NCBI GenBank assembly: GCA_003168265.1
Contig: PMSV01000019.1
Location: 372,001 to 436,000 of the forward strand
DNA length: 64,000 nt
From: Chitinophagaceae bacterium
GTDB taxonomy: Bacteria > Bacteroidota > Bacteroidia > Chitinophagales > Chitinophagaceae
Direction of reading: 5' to 3'
The notes below the pieces were generated by a model that made no database searches, was not told where the DNA came from, and was given only the letters and a program-made list of their open reading frames with translations. Position 1 is the first letter of the stretch, and every line of letters begins with the position of its first letter. Below, one piece after another: positions 27,371 through 36,187 of this stretch. The position numbers were made by a program, and so were the translations under genes.

Positions 27371-28855
27371 TCAAAGCCAGCCATTTTCCAGGACGCGAAG
27401 CGCATTTCCTGAGGTGATCTTCTTTACACATTCGTCATTGATCCCGGCCAATAGAAGCGCTTTTATCAGTGCGTCCAGTTGGGTTGCCTCATACAGGTCC
27501 TGGGGGTCGTCCGCAAAGCCATCGAAATCTGTTCCAATGCTGACGTTACTGTAATCTTTTTCATCTGTCATGGAATTGATGTATTTGATCGTTTCCACCA
27601 TATAAGGAATGCCATTTCTGAATTCTTTTGGCTGCAAACCGTTGCATCTTAAATGGGTATCGCCTCCCGCAAGCCAAAACACCTCAGGTATAACGCCGAT
27701 GGTTCCCTTACACTTGCAGATACTTGTTATTTCTTCCTGGGAAACACAGTAAAAAGAGAAATTTGGATATTTGCCTTTATCATATTGATTAAACTTATCT
27801 TGGCTGCCTGTATGTGTGAACACGATCGGCCTCTGAACCGCTCTATTGGAATTCATTTCGAAGATCTGGCCCCTTATTGCAGGTGTAGAATGGGTCAAAT
27901 CGATGATCATCCCATTATCGAGCATCCATTCCACAACCTTTACCCCGACAGTCGTCAATTTCAGATCTTCTTCGGAAGTATAGTACCATTTCATTCCAAT
28001 GCTTTTTTTCTCATCGGGTGATATCCCTTCTACGCAATAAGCGATATCATTGGCGAACAAATGAGCCAGTGTCATCATGCAGACCCCCCTGGCCTTCAAC
28101 GCCTCAAGGTTTCGTATATATTGATAGGAATCGTCCCTGCCTGAAACTTTCATCTTGCCTTTTTCAGGCTTGCGCTTTCTTCCTTTGTCCACAGAGGCAG
28201 ATTGATCCCTGCCAAGCGCATGAGCCCCCTCAATGGCGTGGGCAATGGGAATTCTTTTTTGTTCGATGGCCCCAATGAATTCCTTATAACTCCTGGCAAT
28301 CACAAATGGTTTGAAACATTTCTTATTATTAGCTATACTTACCTGGGTTTCCATTTGATCGATCATTTGATTGATTTGGTCGATATTGGTCCAATCCCCA
28401 TGCTCAAGTTTATCAGCAAAATGTCTGAATAAACGCGCGATCCACGGATAAATCTTCTTTAATGTATCCCATTGTTCCTTCACGGCAGCTTCAGGCAAAT
28501 AGTGTGCAACAACGATTCCCTGGACAAATCCCTGCCCGGGCTGATCAGGAATTGATCCCGAAATCAACTGCTTCATATCGTCCTGCAGGTCGGTGGCATT
28601 GATGCCCAAACCCGGTGTGTGACGGCGCCAAAGCTTACGCCCCCACAAATACATCTTTAAGGAAGGATGACAGTGAAGGTCGACAATCGCAAATTCGTTT
28701 GGCTCATAAAGCTGGGTATCCGGATCGGGGAATGCAGCAAGAGCTGGCGCCTGTAAATCCAAGTTGCGGCCGCTTAGCCACTTGGGGAGAACTGCGGATC
28801 CAAGCCCCGCGAACATCATCTTCCACAGAAATGTTTTTCGATCCCATTGATTCAT
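27371..28855 (-). CDS. Peptidase M19 (renal/membrane dipeptidase family)
   Basis: This TIM-barrel zinc dipeptidase has the family motifs DLHCHPSLK near residue 57, IAHAIEGAH (bridging Glu), MIIDLTHS (metal His), VFTHTG and SIGTDFDGF. Members cleave dipeptides, including D-amino-acid dipeptides, and some act on beta-lactams. It has an N-terminal hydrophobic stretch (WKMMFAGLGSAVLPKWL) and a preceding RK pair, a weak Tat-like or uncleaved signal. At 494 residues it is longer than typical bacterial members, with an insert near 210-240 rich in Lys. Promoter element 3 lies about 93 bp upstream. Confidence 0.85.
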   Translation of the reverse strand: MNQWDRKTFLWKMMFAGLGSAVLPKWLSGRNLDLQAPALAAFPDPDTQLYEPNEFAIVDLHCHPSLKMYLWGRKLWRRHTPGLGINATDLQDDMKQLISGSIPDQPGQGFVQGIVVAHYLPEAAVKEQWDTLKKIYPWIARLFRHFADKLEHGDWTNIDQINQMIDQMETQVSIANNKKCFKPFVIARSYKEFIGAIEQKRIPIAHAIEGAHALGRDQSASVDKGRKRKPEKGKMKVSGRDDSYQYIRNLEALKARGVCMMTLAHLFANDIAYCVEGISPDEKKSIGMKWYYTSEEDLKLTTVGVKVVEWMLDNGMIIDLTHSTPAIRGQIFEMNSNRAVQRPIVFTHTGSQDKFNQYDKGKYPNFSFYCVSQEEITSICKCKGTIGVIPEVFWLAGGDTHLRCNGLQPKEFRNGIPYMVETIKYINSMTDEKDYSNVSIGTDFDGFADDPQDLYEATQLDALIKALLLAGINDECVKKITSGNALRVLENGWL

Positions 28856-28947
28856 AAAAAATAGCTTAAAATGGTTATCCCATCACTTCTGAGCCTCTGT
28901 TTTGGTGTTACGTTATTTTTTGAATTGGAAGGAATAGCTCTGCCAGT

Positions 28948-28995
28948 TGAAATTAGAGCAAATAAAAGAATTTTCTAATACCCCTTTCGGGTAAT
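28948..28995 (-). promoter_or_regulatory. Promoter element 3: ATTACCC-GAAAG-GGGTATT, 21 nt, TAATTTCA
   Basis: On the minus strand the element spans 28995 to 28977. Exactly 21 nt further lies TAATTTCA (28955 to 28948), a weaker -7-like box. It points to the M19 dipeptidase. It lies inside a spurious 87-codon frame (28913-29176), and the rest of the roughly 500-bp gap to 29359 holds nothing recognised. Confidence 0.65.
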
Positions 28996-29359
28996 ACCAT
29001 TTCGTTAAGCTCAAGTTGTACTCCTGAAATTCGTAAATGCTTGGTATTCCCCATATAACCCTAATGGCTATATAAATACCCGGGTATTTCTTACTATCCA
29101 ATACTGATTCGAAATTATGTTCAAAAGTCTCTATATACAGGAGAGGCATTTTCCTTGCTTTGAAGAGCCTGCCCACTGAGTTTACTCAGGCTGAATTAAT
29201 CTTTAGTCTTATGAGTTAAATTTTCTTACTAAAAAGAAACATAAGGCAAACTATTGCCTTGATTAATTATTGTCAACCTCCAAAGACGGCACAAGGCAGG
29301 AGTTTGTCATTATTGCATGGCTATCATTTTTATAAAATCGCAGATGACCAAAAAACGAT

Positions 29360-30499
29360 CTATTGTATTTTTTGCATCTTTCGAATGCTGCTCCTATCTA
29401 ATTCTCCCTCGAAGCAAGGTTGAGGATTCAGCCCAAATTGCAACCCCGCATTGATCAACTCCTGCATTGGCTTAGGGACAAAGCCCAGTTCATCGGCATA
29501 TCTTTGCGCCAGCTCAAGGGGTATGCAAATAAAACGGAGGTGGATGCTCTTTTTCGAATTTGAGTCACTGACCAGATTAGGATTGGGCCCTTCCCGCGGA
29601 GCCTTTTGTGCACAGGTATAATAGAGATTCATCAGCTCGGCATAATTCTCATTATATACTACGGTCCCCAAGTCATACACGCCGAGCAGGCGCTGTAGCC
29701 CATATATCAACCCTCCATTCGCTGCATGCCAATCCTGATTGATGGGGACCAATGAGTTATTGATGACCACATCAACCGAGTCAATATTATGTTCAATGGC
29801 ATAATAAAGAGCGTTCTGGACCGGGATGACTTCTCTGACCCCTCCGTCGACGTAATCTGCTCCGCCCACCGTGTAATAGGACATAAATATGGGCTCGTTG
29901 GCAGATGCCCAGATCCAGTTGCAGAAGTCCTTGTAGCTTTCTGGCGTGTTGAAATAACCAGAGTCGCTCTTCATTTTTACCTCACCCGTCCTCATATTGG
30001 TGACCGTAACGGTCATGCGCATATCGTCGTTTTTATAATGTTCGAGCAGCAAGGCAAATTTAGCTGGCGTAAGGTACCGGTGTATCAGATCAAGCAGGGG
30101 CTTGGTCTCTCCCATCGTATTTTTGCCAAACAATACCCGAAGCAGGATCTTGAATGTTTTAAGGGTCGTGTATACGCTATCCTTCACATTGTCATAATGT
30201 ACGTTGAATGGGTTGACGTTGAAGATACTGTCTTGGTTCACTCTTGAATACGCATCGGCGAGGGTATCAAACTCCTGCAGCAAAATATAGGAAGCCATCA
30301 GGCTCCCTGTGCTGGTGCCAAAAACGGCTTTATATCCACCTGATTTCTTATAGAGTGAAGTGACGACGCCGACTCCCCAGGCACCTCGAGCTCCCCCGCC
30401 GCTTATGACCAATATCTTGTTGCCTGGTTTAGTAAATGTTTGCTGGCCGCTGGAAGTGAAGGCTACTAAAATCGCGCAACTGAGAAGGAAGTGTCTCAT
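29360..30499 (-). CDS. Patatin-like phospholipase
   Basis: The start is placed at ATG 30499, which opens a signal peptide (MRHFLLSCAILVAFTSSGQQ); an upstream ATG at 30547 adds 16 residues without that feature. The catalytic dyad is visible: oxyanion loop SGGGARGAWG near residue 35, nucleophile Ser in FGTSTGS, and Asp in DGGVREVIP near 222. Patatins release fatty acids from lipids. It is probably exported to the periplasm or outer membrane. It appears to be a single gene; no ATTACCC element was found before it. Confidence 0.88.
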   Translation of the reverse strand: MRHFLLSCAILVAFTSSGQQTFTKPGNKILVISGGGARGAWGVGVVTSLYKKSGGYKAVFGTSTGSLMASYILLQEFDTLADAYSRVNQDSIFNVNPFNVHYDNVKDSVYTTLKTFKILLRVLFGKNTMGETKPLLDLIHRYLTPAKFALLLEHYKNDDMRMTVTVTNMRTGEVKMKSDSGYFNTPESYKDFCNWIWASANEPIFMSYYTVGGADYVDGGVREVIPVQNALYYAIEHNIDSVDVVINNSLVPINQDWHAANGGLIYGLQRLLGVYDLGTVVYNENYAELMNLYYTCAQKAPREGPNPNLVSDSNSKKSIHLRFICIPLELAQRYADELGFVPKPMQELINAGLQFGLNPQPCFEGELDRSSIRKMQKIQ

Positions 30500-30659
30500 A
30501 ATTGTTGTTTTGATGAATGGAATAATGTCAGATATTCTGCGCTGCAAAAATCAGACGTTTAGCTAATGCCCAAGCCGGGGGGAACAAGGGACGACACTCA
30601 CGATGCAGAGATCACCTTGTTATGGAATATTTTAAATATAGTAAGTATTTCCAATCCAA

Positions 30660-31403
30660 TTATATTACACCACCACTCCAAAACCAATTTCCCCTCTGCG
30701 TAAAATACCATTTGCTGTTTCCCGAAACATTTTCTCCCTGAATTGTAAAACCATCATAAGCAAGCTCAATACCAGGATCAACAGTGTTGAGGGGAGCAAA
30801 ACTTCGATCCGGTTTTGATCTTATATTCAATCTTGTGATTGTAGTAGCTCTACCTGATTGAATCGTTGTTTGAGGTTTGGAAGAAACTGGATTTCCAATT
30901 GGGTTGCCTGATGCCATTGAGATCAGCTTAATTAAATCGACCTTAAAACCGGGACAGGTTTTCAGTGAATAAATTTCATGATGTCCTATAATATGGTCTC
31001 TATCTAAAGAGATGTTCCATCTTTTACTGATATCAGCGACAAGTGAGCTACTTGATTGATACATTAAAGCAGTCCAATCACTTTGCTCATTGCCTTCATG
31101 CTCAATCCCGATTGTATAATAATTGGGATTAATATACATACCATTTTCTCCTGGCTTAATCAATGTCCAGCTTGGAGCATTGACTCTTCCTGCATGCCAG
31201 GCCGAATCAGTTTCTTTCACATATTGATGTATATCCCCATTAATCCCAATTCCGTAATGAGCTGAAACATTGGATTTAGTGCTGCTAAACCAGCTATCAG
31301 TTCCGCTCAATGAACCTTCCATAATGTGAATGACTATAGCAACAGGCGTATAATTGTTTCTACCAGTATAAAAGTTGGGACTGGGTATATTTGTAATATT
31401 CAT
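30660..31403 (-). CDS. N-acetylmuramoyl-L-alanine amidase (amidase_2) with SH3-like domain
   Basis: Starting at ATG 31403, the 247-residue protein is an amidase_2/PGRP-type zinc hydrolase. Metal ligands are VIHIMEG (His), IIGHHEIY (His) and a KTCPG motif, with SAHYGIGINGDIHQYV in between. It cuts the bond between muramic acid and the stem peptide. The C-terminal 65 residues (TTITRLNIRSKPDRSFAPL) form an SH3-like wall-binding domain. It has no signal peptide. It follows a small membrane protein by 10 nt, a layout reminiscent of a lysin with a membrane partner, though no phage genes are nearby. Confidence 0.85.
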   Translation of the reverse strand: MNITNIPSPNFYTGRNNYTPVAIVIHIMEGSLSGTDSWFSSTKSNVSAHYGIGINGDIHQYVKETDSAWHAGRVNAPSWTLIKPGENGMYINPNYYTIGIEHEGNEQSDWTALMYQSSSSLVADISKRWNISLDRDHIIGHHEIYSLKTCPGFKVDLIKLISMASGNPIGNPVSSKPQTTIQSGRATTITRLNIRSKPDRSFAPLNTVDPGIELAYDGFTIQGENVSGNSKWYFTQRGNWFWSGGVI

Positions 31404-31413
31404 AATTCTTAAT

Positions 31414-32121
31414 TTATCCTTGAGCGGGATTATTTTTATGGTTGGCTTCATCAGGCACCAGATCATTTTGTGCTCTGGCTCCCGCTGGATTTACTGCCGG
31501 TGTTTTGTTTTCCGTTGCTTTGAGTGCAGCATAGGTGCCCGAACTAAGTCCAAGAAGTATAAGATTATTGTTTGAAAACTTTGGAATGATCAAATTAACA
31601 TAAGAACAGAAAGTATCCTTAACGTCGGGATTATCTGGACACATCACCCAGTTACCGATCGCAGTATTTGCATTAAGATTATGCAACAGTTCGCCTATGA
31701 ACCAAACCCCGAATACAATGTTAAATACGACAGTTTGAAAACGATGTATGCTTACTCCGTTTTTGTCTGAAAGAATGTCAAGAAAGAAATTCTGTCCATC
31801 CTGGTTCTGGCTGAGTTGTAATGCAGGGTTAGATTGGTCAGAAATGTCAATAACTGTGGCAGCTGCTGTTGTTCCGGCACTGATACCCAACAATATTAGA
31901 GTTGACGCATCAAATGTTGGTATGGCACATTTGGTTATCAGAATGGTGATAAATGCCGATAGAACAATACAAGACCACCACGAAAGCTGTACTCTAGAAA
32001 AACTAAAGGGCTTTACATTCGCTTTACTCGTATCCCGTAACATAGAATACTTTTTATCACAATACCAAATTGTTATAATAAAGATCAGAAACAGAATAAA
32101 AAACCAAATTGTGGGTTTCAT
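31414..32121 (-). CDS. Four-helix membrane protein with duplicated LILLG(I/L)S(A/S)GT motif
   Basis: The 235-residue product has hydrophobic segments near 5-20, 48-66, 74-93 and around 130-145, plus one near 185-200. Two segments share the pattern LILLG-[IL]-S-[AS]-GT, at about 75-85 and 187-197, which points to an internal duplication. The C-terminal tail is hydrophilic (PAGARAQNDLVPDEANHKN). I do not recognise the family. It immediately precedes the amidase gene and may localise or export it, but that is only inferred from position. Confidence 0.65.
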   Translation of the reverse strand: MKPTIWFFILFLIFIITIWYCDKKYSMLRDTSKANVKPFSFSRVQLSWWSCIVLSAFITILITKCAIPTFDASTLILLGISAGTTAAATVIDISDQSNPALQLSQNQDGQNFFLDILSDKNGVSIHRFQTVVFNIVFGVWFIGELLHNLNANTAIGNWVMCPDNPDVKDTFCSYVNLIIPKFSNNNLILLGLSSGTYAALKATENKTPAVNPAGARAQNDLVPDEANHKNNPAQG

Positions 32122-32373
32122 AATTATTAGTTTAAGTAAATTTCTAATTGGAAAAAGCTCCTTTAACTTGTCATAAGTTGGAAATTAATAGGTAAAAACT
32201 TTGGAGGTTTTATCTACAGTCTGTTCAATAACTGGAAAGATGGATTATCGTTAAAATATTCTTTGAATTTTTAGGCTCAGTCGTATGATCTTAATTAATG
32301 AAATAATTCTCGAATTTTCCAGTGAGAATAAAAAAAGGAAACCCACCTTAAATAAATAAAAAAGGAATCAGAA

Positions 32374-34161
32374 TTAAGCCTGGACGATGATTTTTTGTAT
32401 TTTTTTGTGTTCTCTTTCTTCGGCGAATACAGAGATGAGCATCCTGTCTTTGCATGCCATCAATACAATTTCATTGATCCCTCTTTCCCTGCATTTGTAA
32501 TGATGCCTGTCGCCACAGGTATCGAGCATAAACCCTTCAAAGTATCCAAAACAATCGTAGAAAACCTCTGATACCAGGCCAGTGTGCCTGATCCCGTCGT
32601 CCCAGTGCCTCTTCGGCCTGAGTGCGTTTAGTAACCTGACCCCGTGAGGGCTGCCCCAGCCGGTACAGGCATCCCATCCGGGGCCCGATTTATAAGTGCC
32701 GTTGCTGATATTGTCGTTGATATCACGGAAATAAGGAGCACCGTGCAGTTTATAGAGAGTCGGATTCAGGTAACCGACCCGATGGCCCAGGCTGGCATTG
32801 ATCAACGCTATCAAACCTGCGTACAAAGGTGCGACGGCGCTGGTGCCGCCTACAGGTCCGAAGTTGAGGCCGTGGTAAATCAGGACATATCCGCTGGAAG
32901 GGTCTGCATTCCCTGCAACATCAGGGAGCCCGCGGCCATTGCCGGGTACTCCAGCCCCAAGTTGCCAGATCTGTAAAGGGAAGACGACGCTGACACCACC
33001 CCCGGTTCCTGGCCAGGTATTTTCATTAAAAAAAGAACCGGAAACATTTGAAATGGAAGTACCTCCGCATGCGGTCACCCAGGGGTCTGAAGCCGGATAA
33101 TTGACATTGGGTTTTCCCCCAAAGATCTCTGATCCGTAATCACCGGATGAGGCGAAAACGGTCTTACCCAGGGCAGCGGCTTCAAGAAATGCCATATTGA
33201 TCGCGAACATGGCAGCCGCTGTAAATGCATAACCTTCAAGGCCACCCCAACTGATGGATAAAACGGAAGGCCTGTGTATGGGATCATGAATGGCCGCAAT
33301 TACAGCATCATGAAAACCGGCCTCTGTATTAGGGGCAAAATAAACTGCAATTTTAGCGCCCTGGGCTGTTGAACCTGCCACATCAATGTCGAGGATCACT
33401 TCTATGTCTGCGCCTCCACCCGGCGTATTCGCAGCGCCGTCTACGCCAACGGAAACGACGGAAGGAGGTATGAGTGACTGGCCTGAAAAAAAAGCGTTGA
33501 CATCGCTGATATGGTAGCCTCCCCCGAATTCAAGGATGCCTATGGTCTCGTGGGATGCATCGATACCCGTCGGGAAATTATATAATTTTGCCACCTGCGC
33601 GGGGGTGAGCGCTGAAGTGCCACCGCCTCCTGTCATGGGAATTGAGGCGCTGCGCCTGACAACCTTCCTATTATCGAGGCCGAATATGCCCTCGACTATG
33701 TCGGCGATTTCATTGGGCACATATATATGACCTTCACGCCCGCGGTAGGTTTCGCTATCTGACCTGTATTCCCCGAGCGATACGCCGAACGCTTTGTTCA
33801 TTTGCTCAACTGTACCGGAAACTATGACTACTTTTTTTCCCAGGTCCGTTTCTACCACTTTCAAACCACTATTCCTGGCAAATTTCACTACACTGTCCGC
33901 ATCAGATTGCTGCGCTCCGTATTTTTCCTCCAATTCTTCGAGAGAAAGGTAGACTCTTTCTCCTGGATCTGTCGACTCCCAGTGAGCGGCATCGGGTAAT
34001 GATGGTGCATCAGGCCTCCTTCTCAACAGTATGGTTACTGTTACTATTTCCTTGGGGTCAGCTGGCCCTACCCTACTGGCACCAGGAGCTATTTTACGTT
34101 CACTCCCTTCTATGCGACGGGAGTTAGGGGGAGGCGTCTCTTGTTTTTTTGCTTTTGCCAT
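32374..34161 (-). CDS. Sedolisin-family (S53) serine-carboxyl peptidase, kumamolisin-like
   Basis: An activation prodomain spans about residues 1-170 (ILLRRRPDAPSLPDAAHWE ... YVPNEIADIVEGIFGL). The S53 catalytic domain has the Glu/Asp pair in DIEVILDIDV, the oxyanion Asp region ASSGDYGSE and the nucleophile Ser in GGTSAVAP (near 441). The calcium site follows (FRDINDN ... GWDACTGWGSP). A roughly 75-residue C-terminal extension after the catalytic domain is Cys/His-rich (CFGYFEGFMLDTCGDRHHYKC) and unusual for the family. No signal peptide is visible, as in other kumamolisins. Promoter element 4 lies upstream. Confidence 0.9.
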   Translation of the reverse strand: MAKAKKQETPPPNSRRIEGSERKIAPGASRVGPADPKEIVTVTILLRRRPDAPSLPDAAHWESTDPGERVYLSLEELEEKYGAQQSDADSVVKFARNSGLKVVETDLGKKVVIVSGTVEQMNKAFGVSLGEYRSDSETYRGREGHIYVPNEIADIVEGIFGLDNRKVVRRSASIPMTGGGGTSALTPAQVAKLYNFPTGIDASHETIGILEFGGGYHISDVNAFFSGQSLIPPSVVSVGVDGAANTPGGGADIEVILDIDVAGSTAQGAKIAVYFAPNTEAGFHDAVIAAIHDPIHRPSVLSISWGGLEGYAFTAAAMFAINMAFLEAAALGKTVFASSGDYGSEIFGGKPNVNYPASDPWVTACGGTSISNVSGSFFNENTWPGTGGGVSVVFPLQIWQLGAGVPGNGRGLPDVAGNADPSSGYVLIYHGLNFGPVGGTSAVAPLYAGLIALINASLGHRVGYLNPTLYKLHGAPYFRDINDNISNGTYKSGPGWDACTGWGSPHGVRLLNALRPKRHWDDGIRHTGLVSEVFYDCFGYFEGFMLDTCGDRHHYKCRERGINEIVLMACKDRMLISVFAEEREHKKIQKIIVQA

Positions 34162-34208
34162 AAAAAAAATTATTTCTTACTTCCTAAAATGCTGATTCGA
34201 CCATTGAA

Positions 34209-34257
34209 TAAAAGTAGGCCGTTATTAAAGTCGGGCCTATACCCCTTTCGGGGTAAT
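34209..34257 (-). promoter_or_regulatory. Promoter element 4: ATTACCC-CGAAAG-GGGTATA, 21 nt, TACTTTTA
   Basis: On the minus strand the element spans 34257 to 34238, with a 6-nt rather than 5-nt spacer. Exactly 21 nt further lies TACTTTTA (34216 to 34209), one mismatch from TAnnTTTG. Its orientation points to the sedolisin gene rather than the divergent amylase. Confidence 0.7.
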
Positions 34258-34390
34258 GCTCTTCATAAAGAGGGCTATGTTGATAAAAATCATTGAGTTA
34301 TTGATCTAAATAAAACTCAATGGAAAATAGACGCGTAATGAAACTGAAAAGATATTTGTACCTTATCCTGGATACCAATTCATACTAATT

Positions 34391-35737
34391 ATGGGAGTAC
34401 TCATGCAGGCCTTCTACTGGAATTGCCCTCAGATAGACAACCAGGCTTTTAACTGGTGGAATTTTATCAGTTCTAAGATTCAGGATCTGCAGCAAGCTGG
34501 ATTTACTGCACTTTGGTTACCGCCGGCGAATAAAGCAGGCTCAAACCCTTCGATGGGCTATGATGGCTACGATTATTATGACCTCGGTAACTACAACCAA
34601 AAAGGAGGACTGGAAACCTGGTTTGGATCATCAGCAGATCTCAGCAATCTCATTTCCACAGCGCATCTCGCAAATATGGAAGTCTATGCTGATCTTGTGC
34701 TGCACCAAAACAGCGGGGCAGATGCCCAGGAGCTGAATCCCATAAGCGGGCAAACCATGTGGACCAAATTCAATCCTTTGAGCGGGAAATTTCCGCGGAC
34801 CTACCTGGACTTTCAGCCGTCGGTCTATGAAACGATGGAGGGCCTGGATCAGATCAATTTTGGAGGAATGCCCAACCTATGTCATCGTACTCCCGAAGTT
34901 TATACGGCACTGATCGAATACGCAGTTTGGCTGATGGACAATGTAGGATTTGATGGCTTCCGTTACGATTGCGCGGCGGGTTATGGCGCCTGGATGGTAC
35001 GCGCAATCCAGGAACTCAATGGTCTTAATCAGAACAAAGCCTACCAGCCATTTGGCGTTGCCGAATGCTGGGAGAGCCTTTATACCATCCAGGAATGGAT
35101 GAACGAATGTAATTCCTGGTCAGATAATCCCTGCGCGGCATTCGATTTCGACCTGCGTGTGATCCTCAAAAACATCTGCGACAGCTTCGGCTATTCACTC
35201 ACCAACCTGACCAACGGCCAAACGATCCTGGCCACCAACCCTGCCTTGGCCGTGACCTTCGTCGAAAACCATGACCTTACCAATCCGGATGGCATCGCTT
35301 ATAATCCCATCATCAACGATAAGATGATGGCCTATTCAATCATCCTGACTCACCAGGGTTATCCCTGTGTGTTCTGGCAGGACTATTATAATTACGATCT
35401 CGCACAGGAAGGCAATAACAGCGGTATAGCCGCCCTGGTCTATGTCCACGAACAATATGCCGGAGGCGATATGGAGATTCTTTACTGCGACGACAACCTC
35501 TATATCATGCAGCGAAAAGGATGGCAGGGACAAAAAGGTTTGGTCTATGTCCTCAACAATTTAGGAAGTTGGAATGGCGCCACAGTTCAGACCCAGTGGT
35601 CCAATACCAATTTTACGCCCCTGGCCTGGAGGGGGCACAATAATGCCGATACACCCGAGGCCAAACAGACAGACGCCATAGGTAATGGCGACTTCTGGGC
35701 ACCACCGAGAGGATATGCGGTTTATGTGCCGGTGTGA
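34391..35737 (+). CDS. Alpha-amylase-type GH13 glycoside hydrolase
   Basis: The 448-residue protein is a compact GH13 enzyme. It opens MGVLMQAFYWNCP, then PPANKAGSNPSMGYDGYDYYDLG, and shows the catalytic residues: nucleophile Asp in GFRYDCA (D193), acid/base Glu in GVAECWE (E225) and the third acid in VENHDLTN (D295). It would hydrolyse alpha-1,4-glucan. No signal peptide is present, so a cytoplasmic role, for instance on glycogen or imported dextrins, is likely. The C-terminal beta domain ends with a typical APPRGYAVYVPV strand. It is divergent from the sedolisin gene. Confidence 0.9.
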   Translation: MGVLMQAFYWNCPQIDNQAFNWWNFISSKIQDLQQAGFTALWLPPANKAGSNPSMGYDGYDYYDLGNYNQKGGLETWFGSSADLSNLISTAHLANMEVYADLVLHQNSGADAQELNPISGQTMWTKFNPLSGKFPRTYLDFQPSVYETMEGLDQINFGGMPNLCHRTPEVYTALIEYAVWLMDNVGFDGFRYDCAAGYGAWMVRAIQELNGLNQNKAYQPFGVAECWESLYTIQEWMNECNSWSDNPCAAFDFDLRVILKNICDSFGYSLTNLTNGQTILATNPALAVTFVENHDLTNPDGIAYNPIINDKMMAYSIILTHQGYPCVFWQDYYNYDLAQEGNNSGIAALVYVHEQYAGGDMEILYCDDNLYIMQRKGWQGQKGLVYVLNNLGSWNGATVQTQWSNTNFTPLAWRGHNNADTPEAKQTDAIGNGDFWAPPRGYAVYVPV

Positions 35738-36040
35738 ATTATCGATTAAATGGAAAGAAGGCCCCTGCCTGGGATGTTGCCGCCCTCATTTTCTCATATT
35801 TTATCCCCACAACAATACTTTATTACCAAAAATCTCTATCTCAGCGCCGACCGAATCTCATCTAACGATACTCCCAACAATCTTCTCGCAATCGCTAATT
35901 CACAAGTATTTTACCGGCGAGCAAGACCAAGTAACGAAAGACATGATCGACGCCTTAAGAAGGAATCAACATAAGGCAGATTAAAAATTCCATTCATCAA
36001 AACTAAAAACGGCATCAATGCACGCAGCAAACATCATCGT
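35738..36040. other. Gap between amylase and the accessory region; nothing recognised
   Basis: About 300 bp follow the amylase stop. Short frames here have no signature. No terminator, repeat or att-like sequence was identified; the left border of the variable region may lie here. Confidence 0.35.
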
Positions 36041-36187
36041 TTAAAGCTTATTCTTCCTCACTCGTTTCTGTACCTGTTTCAGCTTATTCTCCTCGAATAA
36101 TTTATACCGAGAAGCCATTTGCGACGTAAATTCATCAACCTCCTCCTTCTGAGCATTCCTCGACTCTTTCAGCCGGATTACTTTTTA
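36041..36187 (-). other. Out-of-frame C-terminal extension of the zeta toxin gene (-1 frame)
   Basis: Directly after the zeta toxin stop, the -1 frame stays open for 48 codons with protein-like content (KVIRLKESRNAQKEEVDEF, then MASRYKLFEENKLK), ending at TAA 36043-36041. It has no upstream ATG of its own. A -1 slip on the AAAAAG run at the toxin's last codons would join it in frame, giving a roughly 295-residue protein. This could be a mutation, a sequencing indel or programmed slippage. Confidence 0.55.

Noticed and set aside
28913-29176. 87-codon minus-strand open frame
   Set aside because: No family resemblance, atypical composition, and it contains promoter element 3 and its -7 box; most likely non-coding.
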